Below the pieces are notes generated by a model. It ran no database searches, was not told where the DNA came from, and was given only the letters and a program-made list of their open reading frames with translations. The position numbers and the translations under genes are program-made. From NCBI GenBank assembly GCA_948146395.1, contig OX411555.1, positions 57,598,187-57,662,186 of the forward strand: a DNA stretch of 64,000 nt, written 5' to 3'. Position 1 is the first letter of the stretch; every line of letters starts with the position of its first letter. Positions 1 to 10,015 of the stretch are shown here, piece by piece. This stretch comes from Fragum whitleyi. Lineage: Eukaryota > Mollusca > Bivalvia > Cardiida > Cardiidae.

Positions 1-639
1 AGCTCTAGATAGAGGGGGTATTTTGGATTTTAGATTCAAACATCTTAATAACGTTTCCATAAACCATATGTTATGGGTACTTGTTTGTATTGTCTCGCTG
101 AGGCAATTCAAATTAGTACCCACATCATATGGTTCATTGAGAAAGATTTTAGATCAGATTTACCCCCTCTTACTTGTATCTCTTGAAAGAGTCTGGCTAT
201 TTTTTCTCTGCTGAAGAAGAGGCCTTCTCAAGAAAAGAACAAATTCAGATTGCCATTAAAAACTCTTTTTGATCTCATAAGTAATCCCAGTTTGTATTTT
301 GAATTGCTATTATATGAAAGGGTGAATTGTTTTAGATTATAAACACTTTACTTCTAATTTATCTTATTTTTAAAATTACTACAGAAATGTGCAAAAAATG
401 TTGCATGATATTCATAGTGTGATAGGCAGAGAGGAAAGTATGTTGATACTGTTGTTATGAAGCCATGGTGAAAACTGAAAGTGGCTCTCTATATAAACCA
501 TGGATTCTTATTTCCTCACCAGGGCTAGCTAGAGAAAATACAATGACTGACCTAGGACTAAGACTGATTAATGTGACATTATGGCATTACAATGATTCAA
601 TCTACTGTTTATACGGAGATTTCTATTTTCTCCCACCAG
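1..639. other. Intron or upstream sequence, no supported exon
   Basis: No exon of the gene could be supported before 640. Exon 1 starts in phase 2, so the preceding exon lies upstream of the window. The only recognisable content is a broken copy of exon 1 at 523-599. Confidence 0.5.
523..599 (+). pseudogene. Decayed tandem copy of exon 1 (pseudo-exon)
   Basis: The sequence from the acceptor-like CTCACCAG (ends 522) onward matches the start of exon 1 base by base with many substitutions, offset by 117 bp. In the exon-1 frame it meets TAG at 530-532 and has no donor, so it is a dead duplicate of the acceptor and 5' part of exon 1. Confidence 0.65.
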
Positions 640-776
640 GACTATCTGGAGAATGTACAATGAGACTATACAGGAGTTAGACTTGGATTATTGTGACATC
701 ATGACACTACAGTCCACTGCATATAACCTAGAGGTGGCGGCCTATTTGGCTAATGGTATCTGTAATATGGATAGAG
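640..776 (+). CDS. Exon 1: C-half of a six-Cys repeat
   Basis: Phase 2>1, acceptor CCCACCAG, donor GTAGGA. Encodes about 45 residues ending LANGICNMDR. It keeps Cys5 (LDYC) and Cys6 (NGIC) with exactly 22 residues between them, as in sister exons, but Cys4 of the C-x7-C pair is replaced. Its N-half partner must lie upstream of the window. Confidence 0.7.
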
Positions 777-915
777 GTAGGACATTTTGACATTTGGAGA
801 GTGACTGTCTTGTAACGATTTGATTTTAAGTTTTGTCTATCTTGCAGTTTTATTTTACTGGTTGCTTGCACAACAAAAAGACTCAACAATTCTTTTGCTC
901 AAGTCATTGAATTAA

Positions 916-1078
916 GGTAGTGGACCAGTAATAGTTCTGTACTCCGCTGCATTTCAGGACTTGTGATCTTTCACAATGTTAACCCAGGTTTCCTAATGAA
1001 ATCATTAGGAAACCTTTGTTAACACTGTTAAAGTTTTTAACTTCTGACATATTGCAGAACTATCATCAGTCCACTACC
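916..1078. mobile_element. MITE with 24-bp inverted ends and central hairpin
   Basis: The ends GGTAGTGGAC and GTCCACTACC are inverted repeats; over 24 bp there are 20 matches and all four differences are transitions. The centre forms a palindrome around TTTCCTAATGAAATCATTAGG. Related copies lie at 34521-34672 and 59299-59455. Lies in intron 1. Confidence 0.75.
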
Positions 1079-1319
1079 GAAAGGTATGCAGAGATATTTA
1101 TTACATTAACATATGAGTCAATATCACAATTTTGTATTAGGAATTCCTCTAATTTACTAAGAATTTTTACTTGTAAACTTTAGTTCTGATATACCTGATT
1201 ACAAATCAAACCTATTTCCTTCATTTATATTTTGTCAACAAACCATTTAATTTTGAAGCACTTGGGACAAGAATTGATCTTCTAAAAATTTGAAATAAAG
1301 AATTACATTCTCTTTTAAG

Positions 1320-1451
1320 GTGATGGCAACTGTACATATGGTGACAGAACTTACCAGAATCGTGCAAGTTTTACAGCTATGGATGGTTGTAATACATGTA
1401 TGTGTAATGAAGGGCAGATTGCCTGTACATTGATGTATTGTCCTCCTACTA
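1320..1451 (+). CDS. Exon 2: pacifastin/VWC-like Cys domain
   Basis: Symmetric phase 1>1 exon of 44 codons, acceptor TCTTTTAAG, donor A|GTAAGT. It carries C-x(18)-C-N-T-C-M-C-x2-G-x3-C-T-x3-C, the pacifastin-type cysteine spacing except for a longer first loop; such peptides are also scored as VWC. Pacifastin domains are small disulfide-rich modules, often serine-protease inhibitors, but inhibition here is not shown. The second half of this exon with its donor is amplified in the following 1 kb. Confidence 0.8.
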
Positions 1452-2461
1452 GTAAGTCATAGTTTTTATACTGGTGAATGTTACTGGTGAAAGTTTCATA
1501 AATATGGATGGTTGTAATACATGTATGTGTAATGAAGGGCAAATTGCCTGTACACTGATGTATTGTCCTCCTACTAGTAAGTCATAGTTTTTATACTGGT
1601 GAATGTTACTGGTGAAAGTTTCATAAATATGGATGGTTGTAATACATGTATGTGTAATGAGGGGCAGATTACCTGTACACTGATGTATTGTCCTCCTACT
1701 AGTAAGTCATAGTTTTTATACTGGTGAATGTTACTGGTGAAAGTTTCATAAATATGGATGGTTGTAATACATGTATTTGTAATTAAGGGGAGATGGCATG
1801 TACATTGATGTATTGTCCTCCTACTAGTAAGTCATAGTTTATTTACTGTTGAATGTTACTGGTGCTAGTTTTACAGCTATGGATGGGTGTAACACATGTA
1901 TGTGTAATGATGAGGAGATTGCTTGTACATTGATGTATTGTCCTCCTACTAGTAAGTCATAGTTAATGTACTGTTGAATGTTACTGGTGAAAGTTTCATA
2001 AATATGGATGGGTGTAACACATGTATGTGTAATGATGAGGAGATTGCTTGTACATTGATGTATTGTCCTCCTACTAGTAAGTCATAGTTAATGTACTGTT
2101 GAATGTTACTGGTGAAAGTTTCATAAATATGGATGGGTGTAACACATGTATGTGTAATGATGAGGAGATTGCTTGTACATAGATGTATTGTCCTCCTACT
2201 AGTAAGTCATAGTTAATGTACTGTTGAATGTTACTGGTGCTAGTTGTACAGCTATGGATGGTTGTAATACATGTATGTGTAATGATGGGGAGATTGCCTG
2301 TACATTGATGTATTGTCCTCCTACTAGTAAGTCATAGTTAATGTACTGGTGAATGTTACTGGTGCTAGTTGTACAGCTATGGATGGTTGTAATACATGTA
2401 TGTGTAATGATGGGGAGATTGCCTGTACATTGATGTATTGTCCTCCTACTAGTAAGTCATA
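1452..2461 (+). repeat. 125-bp tandem array made from the 3' half of exon 2 and its donor site
   Basis: After exon 2 the block GTAAGTCATAG...CCTCCTACTA recurs with an exact 125-bp period: GTAAGT sits at 1452, 1577, 1702, 1827, 1952, 2077, 2202, 2327 and 2452. Each copy holds the coding segment from ATGGATGG to CCTCCTACTA and a donor, but not the first half of the exon. Copy ending at 1826 has TAA in frame and the one ending at 2201 has TAG. Copies near 1870, 2240 and 2365 retain a TTTACAG or TGTACAG before CTATGGATGG that could act as an acceptor. Confidence 0.9.
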
Positions 2462-2492
2462 GTTTATAGTCCTTCTACTAGCCAGTACAACA

Positions 2493-2647
2493 ATCACATC
2501 CTTTCCCAGCTGGAGGCTAGGAAAGGATGTGATGGTTATACTGGTGAGAGAAATACTAAGAAACCATTGTTAGGTGCTCCAGCCACTGCGATATATCTGA
2601 AAAAATGTTGAAAGCAGCTTTAAACTTCATTCAATCAATCAGTTTGT
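2493..2647 (+). mobile_element. Truncated SINE (3' body and tail)
   Basis: GGCTAGGAAAGGATGTGATGG, then TTAGGTGCTCCAG and TGTTGAAAGC, ending in ATTCAATCAATCA. This matches the body and tail of the full SINE at 25066-25350 and the fragment at 17697-17908. The tRNA-like head is missing. Confidence 0.75.
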
Positions 2648-2762
2648 CCTCCTACTAGTAGGTCATGGTTTATGTGCTAGTAAATGGTACTGGTTCTAGT
2701 GTTATAGCTATGGATAGTTGTAATTTTTGTTTGTGTAATGATGGGGAGATTTTGATATGTGC
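2648..2762 (+). repeat. Diverged outlying copy of the 125-bp exon-2 unit
   Basis: TCCTCCTACTAGTAGGTCATGG and, further on, GCTATGGATAGTTGTAATTTTTG repeat the array unit with many changes; the donor has become GTAGGT. It is separated from the array by the SINE fragment, so the SINE inserted into, or next to, an older and longer array. Confidence 0.6.
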
Positions 2763-2926
2763 ACATTAATATTTTCATTATGACTTCTAAGAACTTCTTT
2801 CACAGATTTACTGCTTGGTGGTCAAGGGCTCTGCCTCTAAAGTCTCCTGTACAAATAAACTATAAGCCTCTGGTTTGGCTTGAAATGAGCAGGGCAGCAA
2901 CTTTGCAATATTTCTCTGCATATCTT

Positions 2927-3056
2927 CCCTGCGTTCAGGATGCCAAAACAGTGCAAACAGTTTGCCATGTATACCCGGCTTTTCACATTTTCTGGCGTGC
3001 AAAGAAGGGTAGAATTGACAAACAGATTGCTCCATTTTGTAATCCTGCATGCAGGG
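2927..3056. mobile_element. Hairpin MITE, 130 bp
   Basis: The left arm CCCTGCGTTCAGGATGCCAA pairs with the right arm ending AATCCTGCATGCAGGG. A sister element with the same arms lies at 12752-12882. The long reading frames across 2759-3196 come from this element and are not genes. Confidence 0.7.
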
Positions 3057-3192
3057 CTGGCCTTAATGATGTGACCTTAAGGGATGTTGAGTTTAGTGAC
3101 CTTTTGTGGTTTACATGTTGTAAGAGACTACTTTATACATACATTACATTGGTACACACAGGTTTTCCTAGGTTTGAATGTTATATTTTCAG

Positions 3193-3318
3193 ATGATTTC
3201 TGTACCTACTATGATACAAGATATGAGAATGGGGATACCTTTACTGCTACAGATGGTTGTAATACATGTACTTGTTCTTATGGATATATTGCTTGTACAG
3301 AAATGTATTGTCCACCAG
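3193..3318 (+). CDS. Exon 3: second pacifastin/VWC-like Cys domain
   Basis: Phase 1>1, 42 codons, acceptor TATTTTCAG, donor GTAAGA. Six cysteines with the same CNTCTC-x2-G-x3-CT-x3-C ending as exon 2, so it is an intact paralogue of exon 2. Its first loop reads TYYDTRYENGD before DGCNTC. Confidence 0.85.
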
Positions 3319-3340
3319 GTAAGAAAGTATTCCTATTACT

Positions 3341-4319
3341 TCATAATTGTGACACGTCACAATAAAAGGGACCATCTGGGTAGTGGGTAAAGTGTTGACC
3401 TTAGTCAGACTGGGCCAATTGCGCAGACTGACGAGGGTAGAAACTTTTGCAATGTGCCTTTTTATACGCCCAAAGGGTCGTATTATGTTATCATCTGCAT
3501 CGTCTGTCTGTCCGTCTGTCTGTTAGCAAATTCCTGTCCGGTCCATAACTATAAGGCCTATTGTCTTGAAACTTCACAGGTGTATAGATCTCATAGCTAG
3601 GGTGTGCAGAGCGCAAGAACCAAAACTCTACCATATGTAATTTTTGAGTTATTGCCCTTTGTTTCATTAAGTTAGCAAATGCGTGTCTGGTCCATAACTT
3701 TCAAACTATAAGGCCTATGGTCTTGAAACTTCACAGGTGTATAGATTTCATAGCTAGGGTGTACAGAGCCTAAGAACCCCAACTCTACCATTTGTAATTT
3801 TTGAGTTATTGCCCTTTGTTTGATTCAGTAAGCAAATTCGTGTCTGGTCCATAACTTTGAAACTATAAGGCCTATAGTCTTGAAACTTCACAGATGTATA
3901 GATCTTATAGCTAGGGTGTGCAGAGCGCAAGAACCACAACTCTACCATTTATGATTTTTGAGTTATTGCCCTTTGTTTGATTCAGTTTACAAATTTGTGT
4001 CTGGTCCATAAACAAAACAAAAAAACAAACACTACCATCATAATTAATACAATATACTATAGTGTTTGCCAGAAAATACATCCTAAGGATCAATAAAAAG
4101 TTCAAAACATCATCCATTTATTTCTGAGCTTCCGGAGTATAATGCCGAGCCCAGCGTTGCTCTTGTTTCTGAATCCAGAAGGATAAAATCTACCTTCCAG
4201 TAAAAGAATTTTGAAATGCGACCTCTGGTTGACCTGTGCTGGACCCAATCTCTTTTTCAAATATTCATTTTGCAGAGTTTTCAGATGGTCCCTGTTTGCG
4301 TGATAGGTCACAATTATGA
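3341..4319. mobile_element. TIR element (MITE) disrupted by a nested tandem-repeat element
   Basis: Left end TCATAATTGTGACACGTC and right end GGTCACAATTATGA are inverted, and GGGACCATCT / AGATGGTCCC continue the match for about 38 bp. Its two halves match an uninterrupted 264-bp copy at 5427-5690; the middle (3460-4167) is a separate insertion. A half copy lies at 28840-28985. Confidence 0.7.
3460..4167 (+). mobile_element. Helentron/pearl-like element P1
   Basis: Starts TATACGCCCAAAGGG, has a short GTCTGTCC tract at about 3502-3533, then three units of 157 bp each closing in GAGTTATTGCCCTTTG, and ends GCTCTTGTT. Microsatellite, tandem core and the CTTGTT end are shared by the other elements of this type in the window. 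Confidence 0.7.
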
Positions 4320-4439
4320 GTCTTTTATGTTGTTTTTTACTGTAACGGAAAAGAAATAGAAATTTCTATGTTCTTAGTATCACCACTGAAACAGTGTTTT
4401 GTTTGGTATTAATCCCATTTGGAACATTGGTCGATATTA

Positions 4440-5122
4440 TTATCCCCACCGTTTTCGGCGAGGGGATATAGTAATGCTGTCCGTCCGTCATTCAGTCATT
4501 CCGATTCCGTCATTCCGTCATTCTGTCATTCCGTCTTTCCGTCACTAAACTTGTCCGGAGCATATCTCCTAAAGTATAATAGCTATCAACTTAAACTTTA
4601 TGGGTGGATAGATCTCATGCAGGAGAAGTGCAGTGCACATGAACTACAACTCTTGCTTGCATAATTTTGGAGTTATTGCCCTTTGTTATTTTTAAGACTT
4701 AGATTTTGTCCGGAGCATATCTCCTAAAGTATAATAGCTAACAACTTGAAACTTTATGGGTGGATAGATTTCATGGAGGAGAAATGCAGTGCACAAGAAC
4801 TATAACTCTTGCTTGCATAATTTTGGAGTTATTGCCCTTTCTTACTTTTAAGACTTAGATTTTGTCTGGAGCATATCTCCTAAAGTATTAAAGCTTTCAA
4901 CTTGAAACTTTATGGGTAGATAGTTCTCATGGAAGAGGAGTGCAGTGCACAAGAACTTTAACTTTTGCTTTGCATAAGTTTGGAGTTATTGCCCTTTGTT
5001 ATTTTAAAGACTTGGATTTTGTAGGGGCTTAATTTCTTAAAGTGGAACCCTGAATCTATTAGGCTTCAGTTTACTATCAAGCTTTCTTGGCGGGGGATGG
5101 CCATGTCCGACATGGCTCTTGT
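4440..5122 (+). mobile_element. Helentron/pearl-like element P2
   Basis: 5' hairpin TCCCC...GGGGATA, CCGTCATT microsatellite, three units of about 155 bp beginning GAGCATATCTCCTAAAGTAT, then the stem CCATGTCCGACATGG directly before CTCTTGTT. The same core units occur in the element at 34897-38850. Confidence 0.75.
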
Positions 5123-5426
5123 TGTTATTGTGTCAAACTTTAACATTGATCGTATCTCTTTCATAATTTTGATGATATTTAATCACAGCTTAATTTTAGC
5201 ACATGGCTGCAGTGCTTTTGTAACTATTTGTTTACAAGTGTACTGTTCCTCATTTCTGTAAGCACTATATTACTACTATATTACTATTGTAATATTAATC
5301 AGTTTTATTTCTAAAATCTCATTTTTTGTCAGTCTTCTATTTTACAACAAGCTCTCAAAAATTGGATTGAATTCTCTTAATTCTACTTTCTAAAGAATGC
5401 AGCATTACTTGTACCAAAGAATATGT

Positions 5427-5690
5427 GACCCATCATACGATAAAAGACCTTATGGGTAGTGCGTAATGTGTTGAACCTAGTCAGACTGCGTGGGCATGCA
5501 GACTGACTAGGTTTGAAACTTTTTGCACCATACTTATTTTCTGAATCTAGATAAATCTACCTTCCAGTGAAAGAATTTTTGAAATGCCACCTCTGGTTTG
5601 GATGTACTAGAACCAATCTCTCTTTCAAATATGTATTTTGCAGAATTCCCATATAGTCCCTTTTTGCATGACAGGTCACATATACGAAAA
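5427..5690. mobile_element. 264-bp MITE, complete copy of the 3341 family
   Basis: Begins near TATGTGACCCATCA and ends TGACAGGTCACATATA, inverted to each other. Internal palindrome CCTAGTCAGACTG...CAGACTGACTAGG. It shows the pre-insertion structure of the element at 3341. Confidence 0.7.
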
Positions 5691-5827
5691 AAGATGGATT
5701 GCTGCTAACAGTAATTGAACCAGTCCTTTCATGATAAAGAAACCTATGCTAACCTTCTCGACCACATGCACCATATCTTTTTCTCCTTAGAATCATAGTG
5801 GAAATGGTGAATATTTTTCAATTCCAG

Positions 5828-5942
5828 ATGGTAATATTACCAACCAGTGTGATATATTTGATATCTACAACTGTATTTCGGAAGCTGATCTATTTACCAA
5901 AGTTTCTGATTTGACTACACAAGAGTCACCAGAATTGTGCAG
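5828..5942 (+). CDS. Exon 4: N-half of a six-Cys repeat
   Basis: Phase 1>2, acceptor CAATTCCAG, donor AG|GTATAC. Encodes NQCDIFDIYNC (a C-x7-C pair) and ends in SPELCR, the Cys3 plus split codon typical of this repeat. Joins exon 5 through AG+G (Arg). Confidence 0.8.
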
Positions 5943-6080
5943 GTATACCACATTTAAGTTCATGTTTGATGCAATTTGTTGTTTAGGGTTTTAAGGGACG
6001 CAGATCTGAGATGCAAAAATAAGTTGCCATGACCCTCTAAACTATGTCATGGGAGTCCCATTGAATCTCTGGGGTTCAAA

Positions 6081-6132
6081 TTCAGGAAAGAATTGAAGAC
6101 TGTTTTGAACAGTCTTTAATTCTTTCCTGAAG
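6081..6132. repeat. Near-perfect 52-bp palindrome
   Basis: TTCAGGAAAGAATT...AATTCTTTCCTGAA with the inner arms GACTGTT/AACAGTC; the loop is only a few bases. Weaker pairing extends outward. Probably the core of a small inverted-repeat element in intron 4. Confidence 0.75.
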
Positions 6133-6820
6133 TTGAGACCCATGTACTCAATATATATCCATCAGTTTCCTTACCTTTAACAAGGGAAAGTTTGATGTAA
6201 AAACAAGTGTAGTGCTTAAAAGAAATAGTCCATATCATTAACAGCGACTCCAAAACTTTAAGGAATTTACTGAGATGCTGATAATTTAGTCCTTTGGACC
6301 CTATTTTCTTGAAGTATGACTAAAATCCTGATTGTTGTTCATTCTGTCTTGTACCCATCAACAGACATCTCTTAATTTGTTCAAATTGAAAGAGTTTGCA
6401 GATGAATGATCAAATGTTGTTTAAATTTAAACCTAAACCATTCACAGCATACTCGTGTATGAAAACAGCAAGGAATCACAAAGTTCTAAATAGATTCAGT
6501 ATATAATAAGTGCAAATAGAAAAGAAGAAAACACTAGGCAGATGCCGATACTCATTTTCACAATATTTTTCATTATAATTTGAAGAAGGGCAAAAAAGTT
6601 TGGATTGCAGGGTAATTATTCAAAATTGTATCCTCTAATGTCAGAGCCCCTGTCTTTTACTGAAGGTATTTACTTTTAACTTATTATATGTTTGCATTAT
6701 CCAAGGAACAGTCTATTCCATGAAAGGCAATTTATTTTGTAAGAATTTTGCCCCTATTTTACAAGTGTTGCATCCTTATATATATAGTGCTCTGATTCAT
6801 TTTGACAAATAAATATATTG

Positions 6821-6896
6821 ATGGCTCAGCGCAAAATAGTTGTTACTGCCTATATGTTTTTTTTGGCTGCTAATACTGTACTGCACTAAGCCATCG
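6821..6896. mobile_element. Hairpin MITE, 'GGCTCAGCGCAAAA' family
   Basis: ATGGCTCAGCGCAAAATAG...CACTAAGCCATCG. Other copies: 12911-12984, 41843-41905, 56437-56510 and 58941-59013, most with arms around GTTGTAACTGCCTATA. Its right end is 22 bp before exon 5. Confidence 0.75.
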
Positions 6897-6918
6897 ATAT
6901 GATCTTTCCCTTTTTCAG

Positions 6919-7197
6919 GTCTGCAGCAGAAATGTTGTCATGTATAGACCCCAAGATATCCTCATGTTCCTATGATATTCTGTACATGGTTCAGGGAGCT
7001 ATAATGGAGAATCTACATGCCATACAGATGTATTGCAACATCTATGAGTTAGTCACAAACTACAACAACTGGAATACAACAGGGAACACAACAGACCCTG
7101 AGAGACCTGACCCTGAAACCCCAGACCCGCATGGTGAATGCTCTGTAGAAAAAGCCATGCAGTGTTTTGATAGAGCTGAGGCGGATAATACATGCAG
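6919..7197 (+). CDS. Exon 5: C-half, Pro/Thr linker and next N-half of six-Cys repeat
   Basis: Phase 2>2, 93 codons, acceptor CTTTTTCAG, donor AG|GTTAGT. Begins SAAEMLSC, then C-x7-C (CIDPKISSC), 22 residues, MYC. A linker rich in T, P, D and E (NTTDPERPDPETPDPHG) follows. Then the next unit starts with CSVEKAMQC (C-x7-C) and ends DNTC. One exon therefore holds the end of one repeat and the start of the next. Confidence 0.88.
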
Positions 7198-7399
7198 GTT
7201 AGTAAAGCTTAACATAGAGAGGTGTCAGGAAGTAAATTAGATATTGAAGATTTATATCCGTTTACAACAATACTTAAAACCTTTTGTTGTATGTACTGGA
7301 GGTTTTATTGTAGTTATTAGAATTATCTTTCGAAAAAGAAAATATTATTATTGACATAGAATTTTGTTGAAAAAATCAAGGATTTTAGTTAATTATGTG

Positions 7400-7570
7400 G
7401 TGTCCGTGGTCTAGAGGTAGAGCGTTGGCCTCTTGACCCAAAGGTCCTGAGTTCGATTCCCGGGAGCGGCTATTGATCTTGGTTCTTTCATTGGCCCACA
7501 CATTCGGCGCGAGTACTGGTGAATTTTCCAGGAAGCAGAATTGAGAAGGATTAATCTAAGTTGTTAGAAC
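7400..7570 (+). mobile_element. tRNA-derived SINE-like sequence
   Basis: GTGGTCTAGAGGTAGAGCG resembles an A box and GAGTTCGATTCCCGGG a B box. The anticodon and T arms do not pair properly and a non-tRNA body follows, so I call it SINE-derived rather than a tRNA gene. It differs from the SINE family at 25066. Confidence 0.6.
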
Positions 7571-7734
7571 TTGTTTCCCAATCGATGTAAAATAAATAGG
7601 TTTAAACCTATGTTTATTGTGACTTCTCTTTTTTCTGGACACCTAGACAAGCATTTGTGTATATTATACAAGCACCTGTCTATGCAGTACCAGACAATTT
7701 TTTTTTGCATTCTATATTCCGTTCATTATTTCAG

Positions 7735-7954
7735 TTTCTACCAGTCACTGATAGTCTGTGTATACAATTATACAAGCACCTGTCTATCAATTAATACTGT
7801 ACCAGTCATCTATCATCCAAAGGCTGTAAACATTTATATTTCAGTTTCTACCAGTCACTGATAGTCTGTGTATACAATTATACAAGCACCTGTCTATCAA
7901 TTAATACTGTACCAGTCATCTATCATCCAAAGGCTGTATACATTTATATTTCAG
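7735..7954 (+). repeat. Two 110-bp tandem copies of the acceptor and 5' part of exon 6
   Basis: TTTCAG|TTTCTACCAGTCACTG occurs at 7735, 7845 and 7955, exactly 110 bp apart. The first two copies keep the acceptor and about 90 bp of exon but no donor; the third is the real exon 6. A worn fourth copy can be seen at about 7650-7700. Confidence 0.88.
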
Positions 7955-8118
7955 TTTCTACCAGTCACTGATAGTCTGTGTATACAATTATACAAGCACC
8001 TGTTTATCAATTAATACTGTGCCAGTCATCTATCAGCTACAGACTGTGTTACAAATGTATTCAAATGGCTGTGATTTGAATGTACCTAGTCAGCCCATGG
8101 ATCCCCTTTATCCAATAG
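7955..8118 (+). CDS. Exon 6: C-half of six-Cys repeat
   Basis: Phase 2>1, donor G|GTGAGT. FYQSLIVC, then C-x7-C (CVYNYTSTC), 22 residues, NGC. The third of three tandem acceptors was chosen because only it is followed by an open frame to a donor. Joins exon 7 as G+CT (Ala). Confidence 0.8.
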
Positions 8119-8135
8119 GTGAGTGTATAACATCA

Positions 8136-8358
8136 GGGGCCCGTTTTACTACACATCTTACAATCATTTTTCGCGACATTTGCGTAAGTCAAAAATTAAA
8201 GTTGCTTCTACAGTAGTTATCAAATATGGGATTCTGCCATGCAACAGCTCATTGGAATTGTCTTCTTAAGATTTATTTATGAACGAAAACACCAGATACG
8301 ATTATTGATTTTGACTTACAATTAATTTTTTCATAAGATGTTTAGTAAAACGGGCCCC
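8136..8358. mobile_element. MITE with GGGGCCCGTTTTACTA ends, 223 bp
   Basis: GGGGCCCGTTTTACTACACATC at the left pairs with TTTAGTAAAACGGGCCCC at the right (26 bp, about two mismatches). It begins 17 bp after the donor of exon 6. Confidence 0.85.
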
Positions 8359-8948
8359 AGGTTCCTTTCCAATTTGATTTTGAAATTTTGGTATAAGGAC
8401 TTCAAGGTAGTGTTATACTTTTATGAAATCCAATTATATAAAGATTTATGATTGGTTTAAATCGCATCATGTGGGGAAATCCATTGCACTTTATTTCTGT
8501 ATAAAATGCAAAAGGTCTTTCGTGAAAACCCGAGACCTTCGATCTGCAAGACCTGTGTTGTAGGAACTTGAATTAACCTTGTTCCCAAACATCAACACAA
8601 CATTGCTATTAAATCTATTGTAAATTAAGATAGTTTTGAAAGAATTAGCAATTATAAGTATGCAGTTCTGATTCTGAGCCAACGTAAACTTAGAAAACAG
8701 AGAGTGGACTTGCACTTTATATTCCAATAGACACAGTGAAAAAGACACTCTGCCCTATAATAATGGTTCATCGCTTTGTTATTCTGCTTAAGGTATTTAA
8801 TTAATTTTTTGAGAGGAAAAAAAGAAGAAAATATACTGAAAACATGTGAAAATATTGCCTATTAAATTACACTAGCATCAAACATAGATTTGTTATACTT
8901 TACCCTGAAACCAGGTTAGATCATTTACAGACAACATATTTTTTACAG

Positions 8949-9173
8949 CTCAATGCACAATGCAGTTTGCCAGCTCCCTGTCAAGTGACCTGTCAGAGAG
9001 TTATCTCCCTTTTGATAACCTAGAAAGTACATGTGGACATTTAGAAGAGTATGGCAAATGTCTGTACAGTACACATTTATCCCCCCTGGGACAGTTTTAT
9101 GTGTGGAGGATAGAACATTCATTATCAATGCTAGTTACACTCTGTGAGGCCTTCAACAGTGGTCAACCCACTA
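8949..9173 (+). CDS. Exon 7: helical Cys exon between repeats
   Basis: Phase 1>1, 75 codons, acceptor TTTTTTACAG, donor A|GTAAGT. Four cysteines: QC, STC, GKC and TLC; the middle ones enclose GHLEEYGK (C-x8-C). It resembles the start of a repeat unit joined without the usual phase-2 intron. Function unknown. Confidence 0.8.
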
Positions 9174-9360
9174 GTAAGTATTTATATTTGAAATTTTACC
9201 TAAGAGAAAATAGGAATTTATATATAAATACTAAGAAAATACAAAATTTGTTGTGATCATTAAATCCCCTGTTTTTAGCCATGCTGTCACCACAGCTGAT
9301 AGACAAAACACTTAATGCTTGACATAGCCAGGCCAGCTGTAAAATTGGATTGCATCTGAT

Positions 9361-9713
9361 CAGGGTTCAACACTAACTTTTGTGGGTGAGGAGTCCAGTG
9401 GACTTGAACCTTGTGAAATAAAAGAGTACAAGCTCAATGTAAGGAGTCTGAATTTTTTATATTAAAAAGAACATTGTGAAAAGAAGAAATTGCTTACTTA
9501 AATTGTGTTCCTCCAAAAAAATGATCTTCTCTAAAAATATTCGTTGAAAAAAGCAACAGCTTCAAAGTTTACTAACAGGCAATTGTGGAAAGTTAATTTG
9601 CTTGAAAAGTTATCCCATTGGCAAAGAGAGGCCATTGGACTTCTGAAATACAAAGTTCTACCAGGAAAATAATGATCTAGGGACTCCTAGACTTCTTTTA
9701 GTGTTGAACCCTG
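9361..9713. mobile_element. TIR element, 353 bp, CAGGGTTCAACACTAA ends
   Basis: The first 16 bp are a perfect inverted match to the last 16 (TTAGTGTTGAACCCTG), and GGAGTCC/GGACTCC continue it. CAGGG ends are common in hAT elements, but I see no 8-bp target duplication. No coding capacity. Confidence 0.75.
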
Positions 9714-9881
9714 CTAATTAATAAGTACTCCTTGTGAGCAAATAAAGCTTTTTCTATTATATTTGAAAGAAAAAAATCCTTCAACTAAAAACATTAAATT
9801 GCATGAAACAAGTGCTTATAAATATGTTATACATTGTATTCTTACTTCCTTTCCTAATTCAGTAAAACCATCTTATTGCAG

Positions 9882-9965
9882 ACCCATGTGCTGCAGTGTC
9901 TTGTGTTAGACCAGACTGTGATAATCCCTATACTCCTGATGGTCAATGCTGCCCTGTATGTCCTG
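9882..9965 (+). CDS. Exon 8: VWC-type domain
   Basis: Phase 1>1, 28 codons, acceptor TTATTGCAG, donor G|GTAAGG. Cys pattern C-x4-C-x4-C-x9-CC-x2-C in DPCAAVSCVRPDCDNPY and GQCCPVCPG, typical of the C-terminal part of von Willebrand type C modules. Confidence 0.82.
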
Positions 9966-10015
9966 GTAAGGTTTTATATTTAACAAATATTACACAGTCT
10001 TCTGCTCTACTGCAG

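Noticed and set aside
385..437. Possible small exon between ACTACAG and GTATGT
   Set aside because: The frame needed to join exon 1 (ending in phase 2) contains TGA; other frames give the wrong phase.
1452..2461. CRISPR-like array
   Set aside because: The 125-bp units are contiguous copies of an exon end with donor sites, without unique spacers, in an animal gene.
2759..3196. Open frame of 145 codons on the + strand and an overlapping minus frame
   Set aside because: Both run through the hairpin MITE at 2927-3056 and stop in exon 3 sequence; no domain or splice logic supports them.
7404..7473. tRNA gene
   Set aside because: A and B boxes are visible, but anticodon and T stems mispair and a SINE-like body follows.
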